Positions 25,201 to 36,046 of a stretch of 64,000 nucleotides of DNA are shown piece after piece. The notes beneath the pieces are model-generated. The model had not been told where the DNA came from and searched no databases. It saw only the letters and a program-made list of their open reading frames with translations. The DNA lies in contig NW_004775881.1 of the NCBI RefSeq assembly GCF_000247815.1, forward strand, positions 1,656,573-1,720,572, read 5' to 3'. Position 1 is the stretch's first letter; every line of letters begins with the position of its first letter. This DNA comes from Ficedula albicollis (taxonomy: Eukaryota > Chordata > Aves > Passeriformes > Muscicapidae). Both the position numbers and the translations under genes were made by a program.

Positions 25201-28200
25201 AAATGTAATTCAGTTTTGAAGCCAATGTTCAGTCAAAACTCTGTTTTAGGACTTCTACACAAATAAAATCTGACTGCTAATTTTAACAATTTGAAATACT
25301 GAGATAAAGCCAGTGATATGCCATACTGCTGAGAGTAAGAGCATCTTCATCACAAAGACAGTGTCAGAAAAAGCTTTAACAAAGTGCCCCTGAATCATTT
25401 GGGACCAGCTCTAGGTTTGAGGAAAATAAACGGATGTTTTCTGTGATCATTCAGCCTTTGGTGTTTTGGTATCTTTGATGTTTTCATTAGATGCAATCAC
25501 CAAAGGTTCCACTTAGTTTCAGCTGATGGGATTATAACTATCTTTGCTGGAGGTGGGTCTGTGACAAATGACCTGGGACAGTAAAAACATTGAATATTCA
25601 ATTACTGTTTTCATTGGTTCCTGGTCCCAGCTGAATTCCAGCTAATATACGCCTTAGGCACTCCAGAATGAATTACCAGTTCAGACTCAACACTCCAAAA
25701 ACTTAAATGAAGAACAGTAAAAAAGTTTTACCCAGTTAATAATATAGCTGCTATTAAAAGCTGTAGCTACTTCATCTCAGGTCCATTTCTGGACTAGAAT
25801 GATTGCAAGGGGTAGTAGAGTCCGCTTTGATTTTGCATGTACTTGCATATGCAAATGTCTATTAGTAAGGAACAGATTTTATTAAAAAAGTTTTTCAAAG
25901 CTGTGTTAAGGTACACTCTGCAGCACCTTTCACGTTACACAACTGACTACAGAAAGGACATAAAAACACTTCACACAAAATATTTTTTTTACTATTAAAA
26001 TTGGATATTCCTGCCTTTTTTGCCTTTAATTTTAAATTGCAGTGAGAACTGAACATCCTATGGTTAAACTGAAGCAGATTTTCTCTTTATCTTATGGAGA
26101 AAGTGGTTCATGAACTGGTTATTAGTAGCAATTCAGAGGTCACTGTAGTAACACATTTTATCAATTGCTGAAAACGCAAAAAATTATTCTTCTTGGTTTT
26201 TTTTCTCCCTAAGATAAGCTGATACTCAAACATAATTAGGTGTTTATCCTTAAGTTGGGGAGTACGAGTCCTCTTGTACCAGAGGACTGAAGAAAAATTA
26301 ACTTGCTTGAGGGTCCTGTGATTCCGCACCCCATGTTTTCTCTAAGCAACTAAATGAAAATATAAGGCCTCTGGACTAGTTTTGATTTTCTTACATTTTA
26401 GCAAAATGTATTTTCTGTAAAACTTCTTGCTTATAGACCATTGGCATGCATGTTTTGCATGAATTCTTGTTTCCTTAACTGTTTCAGGTAATGGATCTTA
26501 AAGGCCAAATGATCTATATTTTTGAATCCAGTGCCATTCTGTTCTTGGGATCTCCCTGTGTGGACAGACTAGAAGATTTTACAGGACGTGGATTATACCT
26601 CTCTGATATTCCCATTCACAATGCTTTAAGAGATGTTGTTCTGATAGGAGAGCAGGCCAGAGCCCAGGATGGACTGAAGAAGAGGTTAGGAAAGCTAAAA
26701 GCCACCCTTGAGCAGGCCCATCAAGCACTTGAAGAAGAGAAGAAGAAGACTGTAGATCTTCTGTTTTCAATTTTTCCTGGAGAAGTTGCTCAGCAGCTGT
26801 GGCAGGGACAAGTTGTACAAGCCAAGAAATTTAATAATGTCACAATGCTTTTTTCTGACATTGTTGGATTCACTGCCATCTGTTCCCAATGCTCACCTAT
26901 GCAGGTTATCACCATGCTTAATGAGCTTTATACTCGCTTTGATTACCAATGTGGAGAGCTAGATGTCTACAAGGTACACAATTCATTGCTTTTCTGTGGT
27001 ATTCTGGGGCAGGAAGGGAAGCTAAGACTAAGTGGGACAGAAGATAATAGAGGTCCAAAATTAATTTTGCCATAAACCATTTTCAAATTAAAGACAAAAT
27101 AAATCACAAAACAAACAAAAAAAGGTCAACATAAACAGTTGTTCATTCAGCCAAGAAAGAAACCCATCAAAACTTAAGAATTATTTTAAAAAATTAATTT
27201 CAATTACAGTGCCGTGACTCAGGATAAACAGGTGTTTAATGTAGCCAGGGGTGCCTGACAGTAAATGAAAAAGGAAAAGTATCTTAGAATTATGCCCAGC
27301 AATAAATAAAAGTTGGGCAATTTTTTCTTTGCATGATACTACAGGATTTGTCCAGTACTTAAATAATTTTGCAGGAAAACTAAGGCAAGGTCAAGAATTG
27401 TATGTATTTATATGTATAATTCTTACTGAAGTTAGGCTGTTCTTTTATATTTATCAAACAGTCTAAGAATAAGAAATAAATATGCCTGTTTTAGGTTGAG
27501 ACTATTGGAGATGCCTACTGTGTTGCTGGAGGCTTACACAAAGAAAGTGAAACACATGCTGTTCAAATAGCATTGATGGCCCTGAAGATGATGGAACTGT
27601 CAGACGAGGTGGTGTCTCCCCATGGAGAGCCTATCAAGGTCATATATTTTATTGTATTGTATTTGGTTAAAGTGAGCTTTTTTGTTTGTTTAGTTGCTTT
27701 CTGGGATTTTGTCTCAAGGAAATATCACATCATTACATTAACTTAGAAAATTTGGGGAATCAAGTGACTGTGGCTGGAGAAGCTGACCTCTTTAGATCTA
27801 TGGATGAGAGTTCTGTGGAGAAGTAAAGGTGAAATAGAGATCTGAAAATTATCCCAAAAGACAAATGCAGTGAAGTCAATAGGTGCAATCTGGCACGCTG
27901 CAGTCCTTGTCTCAGTAGCAATAAAACTGTCAGTGGCATGGAATATTCTAAGGAAATGACTAATCCTCTTTCCAAATTAGACTTCCAAGTCTTTTGACAC
28001 GGAAGCTATGAATATGAATGCCCCAAGACGTTCTGATTGTGGTTATCCACACATCTTTAAAGGATTCCATTGCTGTTCTTGTTTCACAGTCAGATACTGA
28101 ACCACCATAAGATAATGGTGTTAATGCTGTCAAAGCAAATGTTAAATTCAGTGGTAATTATATTTATGGCTTCCTTTCAGTGAGAACTTACACATGTACT

Positions 28201-30980
28201 GAAATTTTCATATTGGATTATCCTATATATATCCTGTATAATTTCATATAGGATCTCTTACTAAGAAAGAAAAATAAAGGTCTGTGTGGATGAAAAATTA
28301 TGTGGACCTTCAGTGTAGTTCAAATGGACTAGAGTGGCATCCTGTTATTTTTAATAGAGGTGCCTTCATTTGCTAATTTGTAACATTTATCTGTTCATTT
28401 GTTCCTCCAGAAAGCTTAATGGTTTTTTTTTTTCCTTTTTTAATTTTAGATTAAGGAATACTTGTATTCCAAGACAAAGAAAATGGCTATTAAGAGGATT
28501 ATATGCTTCACATTTATCAGAGAACAGCAGTATTATATTATAAATAAATGTTCTTTTTGCATTTCGCAGTGTCAAATTAAATTACACTTTAAAAAATCTG
28601 GAAACATCCTGGCAATATTATAACAAGTAACAAGTTTATAATTTACATGCAAACACTACTACTACATTTTAAAAATTATTTTAAAATAAGGAGAAAAAAG
28701 TTGTATTGTGTAAGTACCTAACAAAAGCTTCTTAGATGGAAACTATTTTTAATGAAATCATGCATTTATTTTAATTAAATGCTTCATGAAAACATTGGCT
28801 ATTGTGCAAAGCAATAAATTTGTCACACAATCTACTGTCATTTTACATATCAATTACCAAGAAAAAAAAGTGTGACTGTAAATGGCATACTTTGAATCAG
28901 ACTTACATTTCGATGAACGTATTTTAGCCATCTTTACTATGTGGATTTTCCTTTTGTTGCAAGTTTTTCTGCTTTTACAGTCAAAGTTAGAAACTGCAAC
29001 TTCATCATAATGGTATGATACTGTCTTTATATGTAAAAAGTAGTATGCAGAGTAGACATACAGGCTTTCTGATATCATGCCATTATTTAGTCAGAATGCC
29101 GTTCTGAAGAAAACACCTCTACACATGTATAATGCACATGAAAGAAAGAGCACAGCCAAAAAAAAAAAAAAATCCCACCGAAAAGAACCATAGAAAGCAG
29201 CAGCAACAGCTAAGTAAGAGTCAAAAATCTGAGTATGAGCGAAGTTCACAGCAGTTCACAGTCATATTTTGATATTGTAAGATTACTGACTAAAAATGCA
29301 GTGCAAGATAAACTTCAGGTAGTTCCCTCTCCATGAGCAATAATGACCACAGTACAGATATTTTAAGGAGATTCTGCTAACTCTGTTTATTTTAGTAGTT
29401 TGGTCTTTCATTTTTTTTAAAATGAAGAATAATTTATAAAATTGACTTTACCAATTATATTTTACATAATAATGCTGGTTTCTTTCTTTTGTTTAAAGAT
29501 GCGTATTGGCCTTCATTCTGGATCCGTCTTTGCTGGAGTTGTTGGGGTTAAAATGCCTCGTTATTGCCTTTTTGGAAATAATGTAACCCTAGCCAATAAG
29601 TTTGAATCGTGCAGTATACCTAGAAAAATAAATGTCAGCCCAACAACCTACAGGTACAGTGCAGTACATAAAATGTCCACCTGCAGTAGTTACTGTAGTA
29701 GTCTATTATATTCCTGTTGTTTTTTGGCTGGTTAAAATAAGCAAAATTATAAATTATTTTTTGCCTTTTAAAGAAGCTCTGCTACCCTCACTACAGCCTT
29801 GACTGTAGTCTGTTGTTCCCACTCAGCTTGTATCCACTGCCACAAATCTGATAATGCCTTGTGGAAAGGTTCCGTATACAACATCAGACAGAGAATTTGT
29901 CACATGCTCCTTCCTGACATCCCCTGCAGCATGTGTTATGTGACATAGAGGGTGCCAAGCTTTAGATGATCTTGGATAGGTGATGTAGAAAAAGTAGCAC
30001 AGATATTAAAGTACAGAGAAAGGAACCCTTTTGATCATGCACTCTGAAAACGCAGAGAGAGCATTAGCATCACCAGTGCTTATGTATGTCAACATAAGCA
30101 GTGCTGGCCAACAGTGATTGTTTTTCCATTCCACTGGTATGGAAAATCATTTTGAGTCATACCCCTATAAAATAGGCAGTTTGATTAATGGGTAAACTGT
30201 TGTCATTGTGGAGTTTCTTTTTTTTTCCTGACTGAACAAGGTGTTAACCTCCTTTTTGTTTGATGTTTTTTAAATTTTGGTTCATTCACCAATTCTAAAG
30301 ACACATTAATAACATTATGGCAGCTCGCACAACTCCTGAATATTGCAGTAATTGTTTGAAAGCTCTGGTACGAGTTATCAACATTTATCCCTACAGATAA
30401 GAAGTCTCTGTTTCAATCTGTGAAAAAGCAAATAATATTAGAATTGATAAGAGGGTCTGAATAGTTTAATTAATGAGGTTCACAGTATTCCATTCTTTGA
30501 ATGTGTGGATGTGAGCTAGCTGTCAGCACTGAATAATTTTTGAAAATATTTACAATAAACATTGACAAGACTAAAAAAGGGGTGATACTTGGTTACTTGC
30601 ACCGATGCACAAGTTAATAGGTTATCAAAGTTACTAAGTAAACATTATTTTTATATTTCCAGTAAATAACTATAAAAATTGAATTTTATTCTCCCTGCCC
30701 TACGTAAAGAATTACTGAATATCTGCACTAATTAGTGATAGATTGATTTTTAATCAAGATGATTCATTTTTGTTCTAGGTTGTTGAAGGAATACCCAGGT
30801 TTTGTGTTCACACCACGCTCAAGAGAGGAGCTTCCCCCAAATTTTCCGAGTGATATCCCTGGAATTTGCTATTTTCTGGATGCTTATATTCAAGGAACAA
30901 ACTCACAGACTTGGTTTCAAAAGAGAGATTTGGGAGATGGCAATGCCAATTTTTTTGGTGAGGAAACAGGAGTAGACTAA
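19044..30980 (+). CDS. GUCY1A1: GUCY1A1, soluble guanylate cyclase alpha-1 subunit (8 coding exons)
   Basis: Joined exons 19044-19292, 21751-21812, 23495-23553, 24345-25054, 26488-26973, 27495-27638, 29499-29653 and 30779-30980 give 688 codons plus TAA; human alpha-1 has 690. All introns are GT-AG and the phases match. Domains in order are an N-terminal segment, a heme-free H-NOX-like domain (about 70-235), a PAS-like domain (about 275-400), a signalling coiled coil (about 410-455, rich in EEEKKK) and the class III cyclase domain (about 477-604). The catalytic domain keeps both metal-binding aspartates, D484 in FSDIVGFT and D528 in TIGDAYCV. The protein is cytosolic and pairs with beta-1 to make cGMP from GTP when NO binds the beta-1 heme. 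Nothing in the sequence suggests loss of function. The alpha-1 rather than alpha-2 assignment rests on the near-identical start ([19 protein letters not shown]) and close agreement with human alpha-1 as I remember it. Confidence 0.97.
19293..21750 (+). other. GUCY1A1 intron 1
   Basis: 2458-bp AT-rich intron. I see no other gene. A short TATAGAATCATGGGATTG-like stretch near 21190 faintly recalls the CR1 3' tail but is too short to call. Confidence 0.85.
21751..21812 (+). CDS. GUCY1A1: GUCY1A1 coding exon 2 (residues 84-103 and part of 104)
   Basis: 62-nt exon between TTTTTTCCCTAG and AG|GTATGT. It encodes [20 protein letters not shown] plus two bases of an Arg codon finished by exon 3. It is too short for an ORF-length scan and was found by matching the gap between exons 1 and 3. 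Its length is not a multiple of three, so skipping it would break the frame. Confidence 0.95.
21813..23494 (+). other. GUCY1A1 intron 2
   Basis: 1682-bp AT-rich intron containing the 102-bp tandem duplication listed separately and a (TA)-rich stretch just after exon 3's neighbourhood. No other gene seen. Confidence 0.85.
22373..22575. repeat. Tandem duplication, 102-bp period, in GUCY1A1 intron 2
   Basis: Two adjacent copies align with AGTATTG at 22381 and 22483 and both end CTGTACTGTTGCT. Only about two differences are visible (GAATC/GATTC and GCATGC/GAATGC), so the duplication is young. It is the longest-period duplication in the window. Confidence 0.95.
23495..23553 (+). CDS. GUCY1A1: GUCY1A1 coding exon 3 (residues 104-123)
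   Basis: 59-nt exon after ATCTTTGCAG and before CAG|GTAATG. It encodes the rest of Arg104, then [19 protein letters not shown], and ends with the first base of Gly124. It is the least conserved exon relative to human, but the REDFEK core and flanking phases identify it. It belongs to the linker and start of the H-NOX-like domain. Confidence 0.93.
23554..24344 (+). other. GUCY1A1 intron 3
   Basis: 791-bp intron. It opens with an AT-rich stretch (TATATA-type, about 23575-23615). No other feature recognised. Confidence 0.85.
24345..25054 (+). CDS. GUCY1A1: GUCY1A1 coding exon 4 (residues 124-360)
   Basis: 710-nt exon, the largest, after TTCTGTGCAG and before ATG|GTAAGA. It covers most of the H-NOX-like domain ([55 protein letters not shown]) and the start of the PAS-like domain ([15 protein letters not shown]). 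The open frame extends left to an ATG at 24308 and right to 25114, but both extensions are intronic. Alpha-1 H-NOX domains do not bind heme. Confidence 0.97.
25055..26487 (+). other. GUCY1A1 intron 4
   Basis: 1433-bp intron with no recognisable gene or repeat on either strand. Confidence 0.85.
26488..26973 (+). CDS. GUCY1A1: GUCY1A1 coding exon 5 (residues 361-522)
   Basis: 486-nt exon after AACTGTTTCAG and before AAG|GTACAC. It completes the PAS-like domain ([19 protein letters not shown]), then gives the signalling helix/coiled coil (residues about 410-455) and enters the cyclase domain with FSDIVGFT, whose D484 is one of the two metal-binding aspartates. The frame runs on to 27075 only by reading into the intron. 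Confidence 0.97.
26974..27494 (+). other. GUCY1A1 intron 5
   Basis: 521-bp intron, the shortest in this gene. AT-rich, nothing else recognised. Confidence 0.85.
27495..27638 (+). CDS. GUCY1A1: GUCY1A1 coding exon 6 (residues 523-570)
   Basis: 144-nt phase-0 exon after CCTGTTTTAG and before AAG|GTCATA. It encodes [19 protein letters not shown] and onward to SPHGEPIK. D528 is the second metal-binding aspartate. Being an exact multiple of three with phase 0 at both ends, skipping would keep the frame but delete an essential catalytic residue. Confidence 0.97.
27639..29498 (+). other. GUCY1A1 intron 6
   Basis: 1860-bp AT-rich intron with a 13-15 nt A-tract near 29160. No gene recognised. Confidence 0.85.
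29499..29653 (+). CDS. GUCY1A1: GUCY1A1 coding exon 7 (residues 571-622)
   Basis: 155-nt exon after TTTGTTTAAAG and before ACAG|GTACAG. It encodes [37 protein letters not shown] and NVSPTTY, the highly conserved second half of the cyclase fold at the dimer interface. It ends two bases into the Arg622 codon. Confidence 0.97.
29654..30778 (+). other. GUCY1A1 intron 7
   Basis: 1125-bp intron; nothing else recognised. Confidence 0.85.
30779..30980 (+). CDS. GUCY1A1: GUCY1A1 coding exon 8 with stop (residues 622-688)
   Basis: Last coding exon, after TTTTTGTTCTAG. It completes Arg622 and gives [20 protein letters not shown], then [16 protein letters not shown] and the C-terminus GEETGVD, with stop TAA at 30978-30980. 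The ending matches the usual alpha-1 tail in length and composition. Confidence 0.96.
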
Positions 30981-31800
30981 ATAGTACATTCACAAATGTA
31001 TAGAATAAATATTTGGATTTTTTTTTTAATAAATTGAAAATTTTTAAAACCATATGAAACCTGAAAGCACTTTAGATTGTTAACACCTGAAAGCCAGTAT
31101 TTAAATTTCAGGAAGTATGTCACTGACTACTTTTTATTTTTCCTTAGCATAAGGAACATAGTCGCAAAAGTAATGTTGCAATGTCACTGTTGGAAATGCT
31201 ACTATAAACTGTATTTTCCCTGTGGTAATTTGTAAGTGCTACAGTTCTCTCTATACTGAGAATTCTAGATGTATTGTATATGCAGTTTGTCAGGAGATGT
31301 GATGTGCAAGTGATGCAGCCACATGCGGTGTTGTGAGCTGCTGCTTATCAATGACTATGAAAATGTTTTTTCTTAGAGATTCCGTAAGAAAATGTCCATT
31401 AAAATATTGTCCTTGCCATCACATACTCCTTCCAGTCCATCATTTGGGCCCCACCCTAGAAGACTGATGACCATCTTTTCACACTGACTAGTCAAAGTAT
31501 GACAGTGCTCAGCATTTTCTGGATCAGGCTGCTAATTGTAGCTAAAACACATGCATAGCAAAGTTGCTGCTTACTGTTTCATGAACTTTATTTTGTATGT
31601 AAAATGAATATAGATTAAAACACTGTATAATCACATACTAACATCTCTGTAATCATCAAACTATTTTAGTTCATAGGGTTTTAAAGTACTTAATAATATC
31701 CACTTGTTATTATGTATTACAGCAATAAATGTTTTCTTTTTGTCGTCATTTACATTTGAAATGTTTTAACGGAAGTATAATAAAATATGCTTTGAAATGT
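30981..31800 (+). terminator. GUCY1A1: GUCY1A1 3' UTR with candidate poly(A) signals
   Basis: AATAAA hexamers lie at 31004-31009, 31724-31729 and 31779-31784. The 31724 copy is followed by T/GT-rich sequence, as expected downstream of a cleavage site. Which one is used cannot be told from sequence alone; mammalian GUCY1A1 transcripts have long 3' UTRs, which favours the distal pair. Confidence 0.5.
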
Positions 31801-32496
31801 TTGCTTAGAAATTAAATTACATTCAGCTTATTCAAGGATGCAATGTGGATGTGATGTGCTGTGGAAATGGCCATTGCATGCTCGCTACAAAGTTGTCAGG
31901 GGATATTTTCAGGTGAACAGAGATGCTTTTAAACATATGAACATATTTACAAAGATAATAATACTACAGCACAAGCTTTTCTGTTTTGGCTGATGGAATA
32001 TCTGCAGGCTGGAGAACTGCACAGCTTATACACTTACTACTACTACCAGGTATTATTAGTTATTATTCTAGCCTCTTCACTTCCTCGGGTTTGGCTTATC
32101 AAGCCATAAAAGTCTCTTCAAATCACTCGCTACTGAATCACATTTTGCTGTTTTAACATTTACAGGGAGTAATTACATTAGACTAAGGTGCTATTTTGTT
32201 CATTTTCTGATCTTACATTCTGAAGCTCAATAAACCATTTTATCCTACTAGTTTTTGGTAGAAACTCATACATGTACCATCAGAATATTGAGAAAATATC
32301 TTAGAAGATACTAGAATTAAGAACATCTTAAACCCATATTTCAATTCAGATTTCTGTGAGGAGCAAAACTTGAACTATTGAATCCTTCTTGAAGTCTACT
32401 ATGTCCATCAGAGATGTTTAGAAATAGTTCTGTGGCACAAAAATGAAACCAGAAAATCTGTGTATTACAAAAATACACATCTGTCTTGCACACACC

Positions 32497-32544
<48 letters not shown>

Positions 32545-32570
32545 GCACATATATACACATATATACAAGC
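32497..32570. repeat. Compound AT/AC microsatellite
   Basis: A short (AT) stretch leads into (AC)17 at 32507-32540, followed by ATATGCACATATATACAC-type sequence. Short reading frames on both strands across it (poly-Thr/His and poly-Cys/Val) are repeat artefacts. Confidence 0.95.
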
Positions 32571-32904
32571 ACATGTATTTGTAACACTTTATACTGCAGT
32601 GTTTCAAGGAAACAAGAACTATCCAATCTTGGAGACTGATCTTTCCAATATTTTATTGGTCAGACAATTCTATGGAGAGAAGTACCCAGAAGTTACTAGC
32701 AGTCCCATGTGGGTAAGCCTGGGTATAAAAATGGGGGAGTATTTGACTCCTCACAGTTCAGTAGGCTTATGTTATTAAACCAGGAATGACTGAAGTCAGT
32801 ATGAATCTATCTGTCCCTGTTAAGAAATAAATAGGCTTTTTCATTTAAAAGGAGCTTTTTTCTCAGATCTGCCAAATGGGCAAGTCTACCAAATGGGAAG
32901 TATG

Positions 32905-33081
32905 TTTAGGAGGAAAGTTCCTTTTATCCCTAGAGGACAAATATTGCCGTTTAGGAGGAAAGTTCCTTTTATCCCTGGAAGACAAATATTGCTGGACTGG
33001 ATGATGGCCATTTGTTTAGGAGGAAAGTTCCTTTTATCCCTAGAGGACAAATATTGCTGGACTGGATGATGGCCATTCTCC
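32905..33081. repeat. Three-copy direct repeat (45- and 65-bp spacing)
   Basis: The block TTTAGGAGGAAAGTTCCTTT begins at 32905, 32950 and 33015. Copies 2 and 3 also share a further tail (CTGGACTGGATGATGGCCAT) that copy 1 lacks, so the array looks like 45-bp and 65-bp units from two successive duplication events. Copies differ at one or two bases. Confidence 0.92.
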
Positions 33082-35930
33082 AGGCCAAATTCCATATAAA
33101 TCTGTCATTAGATAGTATGTTACTCATGGCAGTTCTTGATACCTTCCCTAGTGATGACAACCTTCCAGGAATAATTCTGATAAGGTGCTTTACTGTACAC
33201 AGAAAGCAATATGCTTGAGTCTTAGTGAAGTAAATAGGATTTAGGCACATATTTATGACAATGATTCACTAAAGTACTTTAAAATGTGTTTAGACCTGTT
33301 CTACAAAAACCCCTATAAATCCATTTAGCTTTAAACCTAATTTAAGAATTTAGGTCTCACACAAGCTGTTCCTCTGTTTAAATTCTTTTGCTGAATAAAT
33401 ATATATTTAATAAGGGACCAATATTTTAATTGATCTTTTCACTTAGATCTAAAATATTCCTTTCACCTTTTAACTAATCATTTCACTTAAATTGAAAAAA
33501 AAAGGAATCAGAAAGCTAATAAGCAAATTGTTGACATAAATGGAAGGAAGACAATTTAACTGATGCAATACTGGGACACTTTGGAAGAAAAAAAAATAAT
33601 TGGTTTTAAGTTGATCTCTTCTGTAGTATAGTGTATGATAATGTGGAAATTTTCAAGGACTATGCAATGCTAATTATACAAATGTAAAAATACCTTACTA
33701 TTGTGTCCAGAAACAGTTTTGTTATGTGTGATATTTTATTAGTTCATGAAGATTCTGTGTGGCTGATTCCTGTTCACACTTAGAGTATGTGATGGAAGAT
33801 ACATTTTTATCACTGCAGTTTCTTTGCCAAAGAATCATAAATGGCCCTTAAAATAAGAAGTGGGTCCTTTGAATCTTAACATTGACATAGCTAAAGTAAA
33901 AGCTATACCAAAAGAATTCAGTTAATTTTATTTCATTCAGGCATGACCTGATAAGATTTCAGGGGGTGTTGGAAAAAATTTGCATTACTGGTGTCAGAGG
34001 AAGTGCAATTAGTGTGGAGCTGATGCTTGCTTTCTCTCTGAACTACTGTGCAAAACCAGAGCAAAGGGAGTCACAGAAACTGACAGAACAGTGAAGCGCA
34101 CAGATTAATTGAGCCCTTGGGACAGATGTACTTCTTCCTGGGAAAACTTGTGAAGGCGGAATTCAGACCTCCCCCAAACCCAGTTTGTTTCCCCCATCAT
34201 TTTCTTTTGAAATATTTCCAGAAACAGCTACAATTAATAGTACAGAGGGCAAAATTAGTACTTCCAACTAAATGCCATCAGAATTAAGGGAATTACTCTT
34301 GAATCTTGGCAATGGGACCCTTTTCCAAACCCCACCCATCCTAGAACCTAGAGGCCACTCCAGCTGCTAACATTTTATTCATGCCTGCCCATTGTTCTGA
34401 AAAAGTGCTGGGAGATTTGCTTCCTGCAACAGCAATGACTTTTGTGGCTGTTTGCCATAGAGTGTACAAGGTACAAGCTGCTTTCAAAACTCTGCTCCAG
34501 TTTATCATAAGTCAGCTTGGCAGGAACCCAATTCAACTTTCTGAAATGAGAGCTAGGACTTGCTTTTCTGCCTCTAAAGTCTAAAAGGTGTATGCCACAA
34601 CAGTCTTTGAGACTTCTAAAACCACTTCTGATGGTGTGGCTGCTCACAACTGCATAGGAAGAAAATAATCTGATATAAGGTTTGTTTGGTTTTGTTATTT
34701 TAAATTTTCCAATCCCGTTTGGGTATATTCACTGGCAATCCTTTTATGCAGAGCATGATGGAAGAGTAAAAGCCACTGTCTTAGGTTACTGAGCAGTGCT
34801 CTGATACCGAAACACAAATAAAAGAAGAAAGATAATCAATGATTCTGGAACCTTTGCTACATCCAAATGCAACAGTTTAAAGATACATACTCTCTAGAGC
34901 ACAAGCAGTAGGATCTAAATGTTAAATATGCAGTTAGGGTGGAACATGAAGCTGGAAAACCAATCAAAGAAGTAATAAACTGCGAAAGAATCTGAAATGA
35001 AGTAAACAACCTTATAAAGTTGTGTGTTTCATCTGCTTTGGCAGACTTTTGATGCTGAAAGCAAAGTTAAGCCAGTCATTTCCTAATATAAATGTAAATG
35101 AACACATTGCTTTGCAGCCTCATTGTAAGATGGCCTTTGAAGATCTGTGCTAAAATTGCTTCTCATTTTTTGAGCAGTACAAAATTACAAATTTTTGCGC
35201 CACTACAGCAAATGCATATCCTGCACACACAGCAGCATGTAAACAGAGAATATATCCAGTAGCATCCCAAGGATATGTAAAGGGTTCAGACATAGAAACA
35301 TTTCCACTCTACTGATTTTTCAGCCCAAACAAAACCTGCCAAAGAAGTATTAAGGACAAAGGCACTCCCAGGGGCTTTGGACTACAGGCATGTGAAGATG
35401 AACAGGAGTCCTTCCACCAACTGCAGATGATGTTGGGGAAAATTTATACAAATGATTAGTTCACTCTACATGGCTAAGATTACATTCCTCTAACAGGAGG
35501 ATGCAATAAAGCTCCCAGTTTCTCAAATGTACACATTAGTGCATTACAGAATAGCATGGAAATATTGAGGGCTGATTCATCATAGCTTGTCAATATCAGG
35601 ACTGAAAAACTATGTAATAGGATAGGAGAACACGGTATAGTGGTATAGTAGAAATAATGAATCTTGCTGAAGTGAACTTAAGAGGGTGTTTCTGCACCTG
35701 AGAAGTATTATGACAATTCCAAATGTCAGGTCTCAGACCTTAACTAGAAAATATCTGTATGTCCATGTTGGTAAAGTAACTCCGTCTTCAGTAAGTGGAA
35801 TCCAGCAATACTATATAAGGCAGTCTTTTAATTCAGGACTTCAGTAACAAAATTAACTGCAAAAGCAAAGTCCATAGTAAAAAAATGCAACTTGTGCATT
35901 AACACAAACCATATGCATCTGAATGCAGAT

Positions 35931-36046
35931 GTTCTTGGCCAGCTAGCAGTTTTGTCAAAGTTAGTCTCTGTTAGTTAGCAGCTGTCCATGTTCTTGGCCA
36001 GCTAGCAGTTTTGCCAAAGTTAGTCTCTGTTAGTTAGCAGCTGTCC
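35931..36046. repeat. Tandem duplication, 59-bp period
   Basis: Two adjacent copies start GTTCTTGGCCAGCTAGCAG at 35931 and 35990 and end AGCAGCTGTCC, with one T/C difference. Lies about 3 kb upstream of the GUCY1B1 start codon. Confidence 0.93.

Noticed and set aside
34375..34647. 90-residue minus-strand frame between the two genes
   Set aside because: No recognisable domain, no splice context, and length within chance expectation.
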